A stretch of 64,000 bases of DNA from Ctenosaura bakeri. Its lineage: Eukaryota; Chordata; Lepidosauria; Squamata; Iguanidae. The position numbers and the translations under genes were made by a program. Under the pieces are notes generated by a model. The model searched no databases, was not told the origin of the DNA, and was given only the letters and a program-made list of their open reading frames with translations. Shown piece by piece: positions 23,879-34,197 of the stretch (its first letter is position 1; every line of letters begins with the position of its first letter). Location: assembly GCA_948474755.1 (NCBI GenBank), contig CAOLHI010000424.1, forward strand, positions 868,001-932,000, written 5' to 3'.

Positions 23879-24676
23879 TCCATATTTATGGGTTTGACTT
23901 TTGCTAATTTGATAGGCACTCACATGCCTCCCTGCCCCATCTTCTCCCATTCCCTTGCCTTTTGCTGGGCAGGTAGAAGGAAGACAAGTGTGCCTGGGCT
24001 AAAGGCAAGGGAATGGAAGGGGGAAGGCACGTGCATGCCTTCCTTCTCAGAATCGTAGAGTTCGAAGAGACCCCAGAGGCCATCCAGTCCAACCCCCTGC
24101 TATGCAGGAACACACATCAAAGCCCTCCCAACAGATGGCCATCCAGCTTCTGCTTAAAAACCTCCAGACTCCACCACCAAGGCAGCATATTCCACTGCTG
24201 GACAGCTCTGGCCGTCAGGAAGTTCTTCTTGAGGTTCAGGTGGAATCTCCTTGCCTGCAGCTTGAATCCATTGCTCCTTGTCCCAGTCTCTGGAGCAGCG
24301 GAAAACAGGCCCGCTCCCTCCTTGACCTGACATCCCTTCAAATATTTAAACATGGCTATCATGTCCCCTCTTAACCTTCTCTTCTGCAGACTAAACAGCC
24401 CCAGCTCCCTAAGTCGTTCCTCATAAGGCATGGCTTCCAAACCCTTCACCATTTTTGTCGCCCTCCTCTGGACACATTCCAGCTTGTTGATATCCTTCTT
24501 GAACTGAGGTCCCCAGAATTGGACACAGTATTCCAAATGAGGTCTGAGGTCTAAGGAAGGCTCATTCTCCAAGTCAAAAGGGGATGGGACTGGGAGTCGG
24601 GGGAGAGTTATTCATAGTTTTTCCCCTCTTGTGGAGTTCTGTGCCCTTAACCTTTGCAACAGCTGAGGAACCACTG
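23879..24676. mobile_element. Tigger-like DNA transposon remnant with a CR1 inside
   Basis: Ends CAGTCCTCCCTCC and complement-like CCACTG lie between TA dinucleotides (23877-23878, 24677-24678). The centre is occupied by the CR1 at 24045-24552. No transposase is seen. Confidence 0.5.
24045..24552 (-). repeat. CR1 LINE, C-terminal ORF2 and 3' end
   Basis: The minus-strand reading is open for about 150 residues and gives the conserved CR1 tail: '[14 protein letters not shown]', '[15 protein letters not shown]', '[18 protein letters not shown]', 'NGFKLQ'. The 3' end at the left shows 'CAGAATCGTAGAG'. It is 5'-truncated, as usual for CR1. Confidence 0.92.
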
Positions 24677-25001
24677 TATAAGAGTTCTAGAAGTCAATGA
24701 TTTTCAATGGTAATTAATCCTTTTACCTAATAACTAAAGTATAACTATCTTACCTTAAAAATGCAACTTAAGAGGGATAACTTATTTCCCATTGAAGTGC
24801 AACATTAACTCTTTAGAGTGCCTTTTGTAGTGATAGGAATGTGCTGCCTTGTGCTGCGGCCCTGAGTTTTTTTCCCCCAAGTCTCTCGTCAGACAAGACT
24901 GCATTCTTTGTAGTAGCTGACTCAACATTTCTTTCTTTCAGTTGTCCCTTGCTGGAAAAAAGACAGGATATAAATGAACAACAAACATAAAACCAAAGAA
25001 A

Positions 25002-25002
25002 T

Positions 25003-25036
<34 letters not shown>
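25002..25036. repeat. (GAT)n microsatellite
   Basis: About eleven GAT units in a row, just before a SINE. Confidence 0.9.
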
Positions 25037-25250
25037 ATGTGTCTTAAAGTCATTTCTGACTTATGGTGGTTGTAAGGTGAATCTATCACAGGGTTTTCTT
25101 AGCAAGATTTGTTCAGACTGGAGTTGCTTTTGCTTTCCTCTGAGGCTGAGCAAGTGTGACTTGCCCAAGGTCACCCAGAGGGTTTCAATGACTGAGGAGG
25201 GATTTGAACTCCTGTCTCCTGGAGTGATAGCTCAGTTCCCAAACAAGTAC
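25028..25250 (-). repeat. tRNA-derived SINE (ACA-tail type)
   Basis: On the minus strand it shows 'CTCAGAGGAAAGCAAAAGCAA' in interrupted form, 'GGGTGACCTTGGGCAAGTCAC', and a tail 'CATAAGTCAGAAATGAC'. Confidence 0.7.
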
Positions 25251-25737
25251 ATGCTGATTCTATTTTTTTTAAAGAATATTTTATTTATTTTATCTTCAAT
25301 ACTTAAAGGATACAACTCTACTTCTCTCTACCACATATGTTAATTTTCTAATAAATGCTTTTCTCTCCACTGAGTATGGTCTCAAGACTTCATTCTATCA
25401 GCAACTTCCATAAAACCAAGTGTTATTATTATAATGTTATATAATGGTAGCTAACTACTTTTATGACTAATAACTTATTAATTAATTTCAAAAGGGAACT
25501 TTCCAAGCTCCATAGTCACCTTAAAACAATCAGACCTCAAAAGCTTTTACATTATTTTTTGCAGAGCAAAAAAATAACCTCAGAAATTTAATGAAATGAA
25601 CTTATTTCTTCTACAGATATACACATTTTAGAGCAACAGCAGTTTAAGAGACAATAAAACACATGATAACATAGTACCCTAGGTCCTGTCTGTACTTGTA
25701 GCAGGAACTGAAGAGTTCTGTGGGTAAGTATCTAGAA

Positions 25738-27494
25738 CAGTGGTTCTCAACCTTCCTAATGCCGCCACCCCTTAATACAGTTCCTCATGTTGTGGTGACC
25801 CCCAACCATAAAATCATTTTCGTTATTTATTATGTATTTATTTATTTATTATTTAGTTAGTTAGTTATTTCCAACATCAAATAGATTGGAAACATTGCCC
25901 TAAATCACTGCTCTGGATAGACTTCTAATGCCTAAAAACTGGTAACCCTCCCCGCTTTTTTGAAGCACAGAAAGCATCCATCAATGCCAGAATTAAGGCA
26001 GTAGTTCTAGTTCTGAATGTTGGGTTTCCACAGTTCAAAAAGCCAGTCACTCCCAAAGGCAATGCCGAAACAGCCCACATTTTACACGAGGCGCAGGGAG
26101 GAAAGGACAGGGAGAGAGGAAAGATGGCGGCGGCATAAGCAGACAAGTTTTGTTTCACTCCCTCCCTCCCTCCCTCCCTTAAAGGGAGTGCGGACGCTGA
26201 ACATACAAAAAGCGAGGAATGCAAGACAGTCAGGGCGAAGAACACAACACGTGCGTGTGGCAAGCACCAAGGGTCCACGCACAACAAAAGCGAGAGGAGA
26301 AAGTCATCCTGGCTATTTCTGCACTAGACTGTTATAGCGCTATGATTCCACTTTCTCCATCCTATGGAATCCTGGAGTTTGCAGTTTGAACTGCAAACCC
26401 CAGGATTCCATAGGATGGTGAAAGTGGAATCATAGCACTATAACACTGGAATGTGGAAATGGCCAAAGTCCACAGGATGGATCAGAGCAGCGCTTTTGGG
26501 TCAAAAAACCAAAAAAAACCAAAAAACCAACCAAGGAGCCTCGGGGGCTCTTGCTACACAAACCGAAGCCCTTGGCTGACGCCCCCTGCTCCTTTCCCGA
26601 CTGAGTTCTCGGTCTTGGAGGGACTGCTCTCCCCCGTTGGATGGCAGATCCGCCACAGGAAAGTTTCCCCCTTTGCCTGCCAGACCAAAGGCGACAGCCA
26701 CACTGACAACTCCTACGGAGTGGCATGCCCAGAATGAATGGGCGACCAGGCGATCGCCGCTGCTGCAGCCTCGCCACTTTGGGAAGCAAGTGGAGCCCAG
26801 CTGCTCACTTGCCCCAGCAAGCAACTCTGTTCGCCAGCATGAATGAGCGTGAGGCGAAGAGGGTGAGGGGACGGGGTCTTACCTCCCAGACGTCCCGCTG
26901 CAGCACCATAAACCCCGAATGGGAAGCCCTCTGTGTGTGTGTGTGTGTGGTGAGGGAGTGAGCATCCAAGCAGCGCCCGGCTGCTCACTCGCCCCGGCAA
27001 GCAACTCTGACTCTGCAAGCTGGCATGAAGGGGAAAGGAACACTGAAGGGGAAGCCATCCATGTGTGTGTGTGTGTGTGTGGTGCAGGCGTGAGCATCCA
27101 AGCAGCGCCCGGCTGCGCCCGGCTGCATGCATCCTCTCCCCTCCGCCAGCGCCGGGTCTCCTCTCCTCACCTCCACCTTAACGCTCCGGCTCTCTCCTCT
27201 CGGTGTCCTCACCTCCACCTTAACATTCAGGCTCCAGCTCTCTCCTCCCGCTCTCTGCACCTCCGGCTCCACCTCAGGCTCCTCCAGTGCTTTCCCTCCA
27301 GGCAGGAAAAGATGGGGAAACGCCCAGCATGCCTCCTCTCCCCTCCTCCCAGTGCAGGTGTCTCAGAAGCACTGCTCCCATTGGCTATGAGGCCACCTTC
27401 TTTTAAAAGGGGGGATAGGATTGAGGAGTGGCGACCCCTGTGAAATGGTTGTTCGACCCCCAAAGGGGTCCCGACCCCAAGTTGAGAACCACTT
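25738..27494. mobile_element. hAT-type DNA transposon with G+C-rich cargo
   Basis: Ends CAGTGGTTCTCAACC and GGTTGAGAACCACT-like (27481-27494), flanked by a perfect 8-bp duplication ATCTAGAA (25730-25737, 27495-27502), as expected for hAT. It is 1757 bp. No transposase motif is seen. The interior from about 26460 to 27400 is far more G+C- and CpG-rich than its surroundings. It holds three partial tandem units around 'AGCAGCGCCCGGCTGC' and 'CAAGCAACTCTG', with (TG)n runs at 26931-26949 and 27062-27081, and a MITE at 26311-26464. Confidence 0.85.
26311..26464. mobile_element. Long-palindrome MITE, family A, compact copy
   Basis: A 154-bp near-perfect hairpin whose arms meet at 'GCAGTTTGAACTGC'. 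It sits inside the hAT element. No clear target duplication was found. Confidence 0.85.
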
Positions 27495-28718
27495 ATCTAG
27501 AAGAAAGCAATTCTGAGGAACACAAGGAGCTCAGCAGCTTAAAGAATGCAGTGTGTTGTGTAAACTGTTGTTGTTTTTCACCTCACTTTCTTGCATAATC
27601 ACTTTATAAAGTTTGCAACAGCAAATATTAAATGAAGTGGGAAGACAAAACTCTGATGCTCTCACGTGTGGCACTGCCTTTTTATAAGCAGTTGGAAATG
27701 GGCTGTAAGCTATGGCTTCCTTACGTTAGTTAACCATAAATGACAATAAAACCTAGGTGATGGCTTTTACCAGAAATAATGTAGTTTATAAATGGCAAAT
27801 AAATCGGACTCCTATTGAACAAGTCACAGACTACAGGTACCTTGGTGTAGTTTGTCACTCTTCCAGTTCATGGAAATTGCAGAGGAACATAGCGTGGAGA
27901 ATCCCAGAGGAATATGTCAGCTTTGCTTGGATTTTGTTTTTTGTTTTACAGTAAACAGGGAGACATATTTCTTCTCACGTAGTTATATAACCAAGGTTGT
28001 ATCCCAGTTCTTGTATGTTCATAATTGTTTGCCTACAATAATTTTATTGCAGTAGTTGGCAAGCTCTCTTGAAAGTCTCCTTAGACCTATTACTGACTGT
28101 GATAGGAGCACTACATCATCTGCATAAAGGAGAATTGATACAGGTCAGTTAGCCCATTTAGAGGGGTGAAAGTTGCTGCCTGTTAACTTTTTAATGATTT
28201 AATTGGCATAAAAGTTAAATAAGGTTGGCACTAGAATGCAAACTTGAATAATTCCTTTAAAAGTAATGACTGAATTAGAAAGGTGCCCCCATGATTGCAC
28301 CTTACCTAAAGGTGGGCATTTTCATATAGGCAAAGAATAAATATTAGCAACCTTTTGTCAATTGTCGTTTCTATTTTTCCCCCATAACGTGTCCCTTTAA
28401 AACAAATGCTGATTTAACATCAATGAAAACCACGTAGAGAGCATCCTCTAATGGGGATGTATATTTTTCAACTAGATGCTGAAGCAGAAGACTCTGATTT
28501 ACAGTTGAACATCCACATCGAAACCCAACTTGTTCATGATCCATTTTCCTGTTCTAGCCAATCTAGTAAAATTTGAAGTGCAAATGATTGGCATATAGCT
28601 TAGTAATAATACTTCACAAGCTGATCAGTCTATAGTTAGCTGGGTTTGACCATTATTTTTTATGGATTTGGATAATGATTGGGAACCCCCAGTCCCTAGG
28701 AAAGAGGGCTGAGTGGTC

Positions 28719-29630
28719 TGTTACTGCAGTTTCTAGCCCGGACTTGTGGGATATTAGATATCACTTTGATATCAATAATTTGGCCTTCTTTACCCATTCC
28801 CCTCCACGTGCTGCGAGGCCCCCGGACAAGCTCGCATACAGGCACAGCCGTTAATCGCTGTAATATTCCACACAAATACAGGCAGGCCAGAAATAGCTGA
28901 ACTGCTGCTTCAGGAGACCTCAAGGCAAGTACTCTATTATGTATGCATGCTATTTACAAAGAACTCCCTGCCCAGAGCAGGCAGCTTGATTAGACAAATA
29001 CTCATCTGTCAAGCACTCTGTGTTTGTATACTGGCTATTCTATTGACAATTCAGACTTAACTCAATCATGCTAAATTCTGACCTTTCAGAGGCTTTGTCT
29101 CCAGCCTGAAACTCATTGTTTTCCCCAAGTACGGACTAGCCTACGGCCACATTTTCCCCTATAAGAACCCCTGACTTTGAGAGCTTCCTCAGATCGCTCC
29201 TGACTTCCATCCCACCTTGCTGCCACTTTGCTTGGTGAGCTTTCCCCTCAGTCCCACGTACTGAGAAACTTCATCTCTACAAACTTCAGCTGCAGACTGC
29301 CTGGGCTTCAGGACAGGTGTAGTATTAACCCATACCAACAACCCCCTCTAAAAATCCCTCTATCCCACTCCAACCTTTATTTCTCTAGTTATCTGTATCA
29401 GTGTGTTGCATACACTTGTTTGATTGTATTTTAATAAAAACAACAATTATTATTTCACTTCTTTTTGCTCCTTGACTCGGCCTGACCCCATAGACATTGG
29501 GTAAAAGATCTCGCTCCATTGCCCTGCCTCTCGTATTGCTAGCTTGTGCTCTTTGACTAATTTCCCCAACGTGTATAATTTGGAGCGCACTTAGGTGTCC
29601 CTCACGGGATCCCCAGAAATCAGGGTAACA
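28719..29630 (+). mobile_element. Solo LTR copy A (main family)
   Basis: 912 bp, ends TGTTACTGCAG and CAGGGTAACA, with 4-bp duplication GGTC (28715-28718, 29631-29634). It carries GATATCACTTTGATATC near the 5' end, a CTATAAGAACC TATA-type box near 29160 and AATAAA at 29433. It splits the RT region of a LINE; the LINE reading continues across it once the LTR and one GGTC are discounted. No internal retroviral sequence. Confidence 0.9.
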
Positions 29631-31560
29631 GGTCAATCCAGCTGAAAAGCTGTGCTACAACTGGGACCCACCAAGCTAGATTTGCTTTAAGCAGTTCTGG
29701 GGGAACATTATCACTCCTTGGTGCTTTATCTAATTTTAGCTGTAAAATTAATTTGGACACCTCAGGGTCAGCATCAAGGGGCGATTCAGATGAATTGTTG
29801 CTGTCAACTGTCATAGAGTACACAGTGTTTTGATCCATAGTATAAATGTTACAAAAGCAGGCTTCCCAAGATGATGTTGGAATATTACAATCCATCCTGG
29901 GGGAAAGTTATGGAGGCCTACTGTTTCCATCCTCCAGATTGTCATTGAATCATGCATCCTAAATGCAGTGATTAAATATCGCCAATTTTTTTCCCCTGAG
30001 ACTGCCTCTTTTTCTCCTTAATTAATGTTTTGTACTTTCTTTTCAGGAGAAACCAGTCCTTGGGCAAGGTTGTTAAATTCTGTTCTCTATAGAACCTGTA
30101 TCTTACATTTAGAGAGTTCTTCATAACAATACATTCATGATCAAATCAAGGTTTGAAATTGCAGTTTGTTATGTGCAGTTGTAAGTTGTGGACATTGTAA
30201 GAACCCAATTAGCTTTTGGAACAGCTCAGTTTTACCCTACTGTAAAAGAGCCTAAGAGAAGATGGCTATCAGAATGAAGAACTTGCCTGCAGATTTATCT
30301 AGTTCTTCAGACTATTTAATGCAGATAGTCTTGTGTCTGCTAATGTATTTCATAACGGCTTATGATCCATACAGATGCTTTGTTCATTAAGTTCCAAGTA
30401 CAGGGCCAACAGTAGACGGTTGAGATCTGAGTGACAATCCACCACAAAAATGGATACCAAGCCCAGCAAATTACAATAAACTAAAACACAGTAATGCCCG
30501 TCCTCATCATCTTCTGACTGGTACCCATGATTTCATTTACCCACAATTCACTCCAGGGCCATAGCTGTTGCTGCCAGTCAGAGTCCTTGCTCTGCGCAGC
30601 CAAGCTGAGAGAGGTGCACAGTGGGGCATAGCTGGACTTCCTACATCTCTCTCAGCCAGACAGACACTCCTTCCTCACCTGAGAGAGGCACAGGAAGTCC
30701 TGCTCTGCAGAACCATGTGCTTCTCTTGGCTGTAGAGAGATGTGAACACTCCTTCCTTGGTTGAGAGAGGCACTTGACTCTCAGCAGCCAGGCCTCTGAC
30801 TGGATTTGGTTCCCAGGAAAGATGTTGTCTGCCAAGCCCCAGAAGGAAGGAAGGAGGGAAGAGGAGCCAGGTGATGGATCTATCTGCCTGCCTGTCTCTC
30901 TCATCTGGCCTGGGGGTCAAAATGCAACACCTGCCATTATATGTGTTTTTCCCCATCCGTGTTAAGTCTGAGAACATATCATTCACAGAAATGGGTAACC
31001 TACTATAGAGTCAATTGTGGAAGCTCCTTTACTTTACAGGAAAGTAAATTCTCCATTTTTGTCTCTTTCTACACTTGCATTCAAAATGACAAAATCCAAC
31101 TTATTTGTCACATGAAGAAGGCACGGCCCCACACGGTTAAACCCCCTTTCCTTTGATTGCCTAGTAGGTAAACGGTGAGCTTCATTAATTTCTGGAAGAA
31201 TTTCATAGAAATGAGAAAAAGGGGGGCCATTATTCTGCCATATATCCCCTGCCACAATGACAAGAGTTTCTGGATATAATGTAGTCAGGTTATCAATATA
31301 TTCATCCAAATTTTTTCCAGTCCATCTTGACCTGAGTCAAAGAATGGTGAAGGGGGAAAATGGTCATCAATCATCAAAACACAACTGGATCTAAATCTAA
31401 CGACTAATGCCATAGTTAGATGGAAGAAGGGATCAAGTCTAGTGATAATATCCTGAATGTTGGTGGATATGAGTATGCTTAATCTACTTCTATCCCTCTC
31501 ATTCTTTGTACAAGGCAAAGCTTTTAGTGCCTATGTGGCAAAATCATTGAAAGTCTAAAT

Positions 31561-31807
31561 CAGAGATTTCCAACTGTGTGGCACGATATGTTAGTCTGTT
31601 GGCTGCAGTGTGTAGGTGTGTCACACAAACGTATCGGGTGGAGGAGCTGCCTCTCCTGCTGTTGTTGCCTTGGGCCAAAGAAGACCCCAGTGAGAGCAGC
31701 GGTGGGCCAGGCTCAGATGGAGGAGCTGCCTCCACTTACTGAAGTACTGTGTCATGAAATGACGTTTAAAAAGTGTGTCACCAACATGAAAAGTTTGGAA
31801 AGCTCTG
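31561..31807. mobile_element. Short hAT-type element
   Basis: 247 bp, ends CAGAGATTTCC and TTTGGAAAGCTCTG, with a perfect 8-bp duplication GTCTAAAT (31553-31560, 31808-31815). It is non-autonomous and inserted in the LINE. Confidence 0.9.
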
Positions 31808-32384
31808 GTCTAAATCTTCACAGGCCGACCTCTCTTGAAACAATAATACTATATCTTAAATTTGGCAATATAATTAATAAAAGAATGATCAGAGAGTTTA
31901 TTCCAACTTCCAGCAATATTCCAACAAAGAGTAATCTGGGACTTATGCTGGGGTGGATAATGTGAATTAAAGAGTGGGAAACTTCCTTAAATGTGAGATT
32001 CCCATATCTTGTATTTTCATTAAGACCAGTTATTGTTTCCATTCCACTCCACTCACAACATTCCACAGTAGCTTCATTCAACTCATTCAAATCAAAAACA
32101 TCAAGTCTAATAAATAAACAGAGACAGACACACTTTTTTAGACAGTGCTCACCCTGAAATTCCTCATCCTTGCCCTGAGGACCAGCCCCTGAGACCTGGG
32201 AACCCTACTGTAGAACTGATCTCTTTTTAAGAGATCAGCCCAGTTCATCCAAACCAACAACTTAAATATCTGCTTTCCAAAAACATGCCTCTCCTTCAGC
32301 AAAATCGTAATGATTTTCAACAGGAAAGGGAAAAGAAGGACTTCTTCTTCAGCTGTTATCATGCAAGTAGGCAGATTAGGAACT

Positions 32385-32565
32385 AAGCATTGCTGCTGTG
32401 TACCTTCAATTTGCTTCCAACTTATGGTGACCCTAATGCAAACCTATCACAGGAGTGTGTGACAAGGTCACTCAGTGGGTTTCCATGGCCAAGCAAGGAA
32501 TCCAACCCTGGTCTCCAGGGTCACAGTCCAATGCTCAACCCACTACACCATGCTGGTTTACCACC
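32385..32565 (-). repeat. tRNA-derived SINE (ACA-tail type)
   Basis: On the minus strand it runs CCAGCATGGTGTAGTGGGTT (A-box head), 'CCCTGGAGACCAGGG' (B-box area), 'CCATGGAAACCCACTGAGTGACC', then 'CATAAGTTGGAAGC'. The central part is deleted. Confidence 0.8.
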
Positions 32566-34040
32566 ATTAAGTATTAATGAAAACATTACCACTGGAAAAT
32601 CAGAGGTTGGTTTCAGAGGAAATATTACCATTGGAAAATCAGACATGCAGGCCTTGTTTATCACACCCAGTGACGTCACAGATGAGCATGGATATGATCC
32701 CAGATTGCCTTGGGTCAAGGATGACACTCAAGCTATTACATCACACATTGACTCCTTTATTGTTTTCAAGAAACAGAAGAGGGATAAAATCTAGGAAACA
32801 GAAGTGGACAAATGGCAGCACAGCAGGGTCCCCGTGAAGTACTCTTCCGGGTCTTGCTTCAGTGTCACTTCTGAGATTGGCCTTTACTCTGTATCTCTTT
32901 TGCCCTCTTGTAAGTTGAGGTTAACAACAGGCTGCGGGGGGGTGGGGGGGACAGAAAACACATCAAGAGCTGAACAGACCAGTAGAAATCTTTTCCATCG
33001 GATCATCAGAAATACTTTTGACATGATGTTCTAGAACTCCCTTCCTCAGGAAGCTAAACTGGCCCCCTCTTTGCCCTCTTTTCACCAACAGTCAAAAACA
33101 TTTTTATTTAAGCAGGCTTTTAATAAGTAAATAGGTGGCCTTTTAATTCATCAAAATGTTTTTCCATTTTCTGTAGTTTTAAATAACTTTGTATGTTTTT
33201 AAATGTTTTTATATGTTTTTAAATGTTTATATGTTTATATGTTTTTAAATGTTGTATTAATTATTTTATTATTAATTAATTAATTAATAATGTTAATTTT
33301 TTTTGAAGCTCTTCTGCCACTATCATTATATGCCATCTTTTCTAACTGTTTGTCAAAAAGCAGCTTCAGATGAAAAAGAAACATAATTTGTAACAAGGCT
33401 GGAGAGCCTGTGGCTCTCCAGACAGTATTGGACTGCAATTCACCTCATACCAGACTATTAGCCATGTTGGCCAGTGGTAGACAATAACAATGTTCTCTTA
33501 CAGTATGTAACAATTGTGTCCTAGTTTGCTGACTGAATAGGAGAGGGTAGTAACATCAGAAATCTCATTGTCAGTGTCATTGCAGAGTTTCCAAAAAGCT
33601 ACCATACTGGTTTCTTGCAGCAAAAATAAGGTCCTATAGCATTATAAAGACTGATAAATATGAGGGCATGATCTTTCAGAGCAAGAATCATAAAATAGGT
33701 ATCAAAGCCACTGGACCTACCTGTCCATCTTCCATATTGAAGAAGCAAATGTTTATTATGTGGATAATTTTCCATAATAAACTATGCATATTTTTTTTAA
33801 AAAATGAAACTGCTATTTACTATAGAAAACTAGCCAAAGCCATTCATAGCTAAATAAAAATTTGTGTGGGTTTTCCTACATCTAAAAATCGTCCCAAACT
33901 TCGACCGATTTCCATCTGCTGCATCTGGAACTTTTACAATATTTTTCTCCATAGTTAAGCCACTATAGTTCAGTACCAATTTCATTTTCAAAATTATTTT
34001 GAAATTATTTTTTCTGGAATCTCTCTAGAGATAACAAATA

Positions 34041-34046
34041 TTTATT
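34041..34046 (-). terminator. Polyadenylation signal AATAAA of MS4A-like gene 2
   Basis: Minus-strand TTGCAAAATAAATATTTG, 28 bases after the proposed stop. It matches the block at the 3' end of gene 1. Confidence 0.6.
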
Positions 34047-34074
34047 TTGCAATTTTCACACTTGCCCTGAATCC

Positions 34075-34197
34075 TTAGCCACTAGATGTCACTGTGCTGG
34101 TATCAAGTACGCTCAAATTGATTCTTCCAGTGTTCCCAAGGAAGCACAGGGAGAAAATAGATGAGGCAAATGTTGCTGGAGGCTCCTGTATTTGTAA
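34075..34197 (-). CDS. MS4A-like: MS4A-like gene 2, proposed last coding exon
   Basis: After acceptor GACTCCTACAG, a phase-0 frame of 40 residues begins LQIQEPPATF and ends DTSTVTSSG before TAA, then AATAAA. Residues 168-207 would be the cytoplasmic tail. No relationship to gene 1's short tail can be seen, but the following untranslated blocks match. Confidence 0.5.
   Translation of the reverse strand, partial: LQIQEPPATFASSIFSLCFLGNTGRINLSVLDTSTVTSSG

Larger units (their letters stand above)
27735..32120 (-). mobile_element. Decayed non-LTR retrotransposon (LINE), interrupted and partly inverted
   Basis: On the minus strand there is an endonuclease-like segment (about 31030-31310, 'VIVAGD' and 'GEFTFL'), an RT start (about 29700-29890, 'DKAPRSDNVPPELLKAN'), a broken 'LPRDWGFPIIIQI' just below the LTR, and 'LLYADDVVLLSQS' near 28090-28130. 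The next expected piece ('YKWQINRTPIEQV...YRYLGVV') lies on the plus strand at about 27757-27880. It is interrupted by LTR A (28719-29630), a hAT copy (31561-31807) and probably material at 30480-31010. Clade not assigned. Confidence 0.65.
21400..34000. other. Intergenic region between the two MS4A-like genes
   Basis: No host exon was recognised between about 21400 and 34000. It is mostly made of transposon copies listed separately. The parts 23100-23860, 24700-25000, 25260-25720 and 32600-33000 hold nothing I recognise. About 33000-33300 resembles a LINE 3' end with a degenerate 'ATGTTTTTAA' repeat. Confidence 0.5.

Noticed and set aside
26919..27443. 174-residue plus-strand open frame
   Set aside because: It lies wholly inside the G+C-rich hAT cargo and is driven by TG and CTC repeats; opposite-strand frames are equally open.
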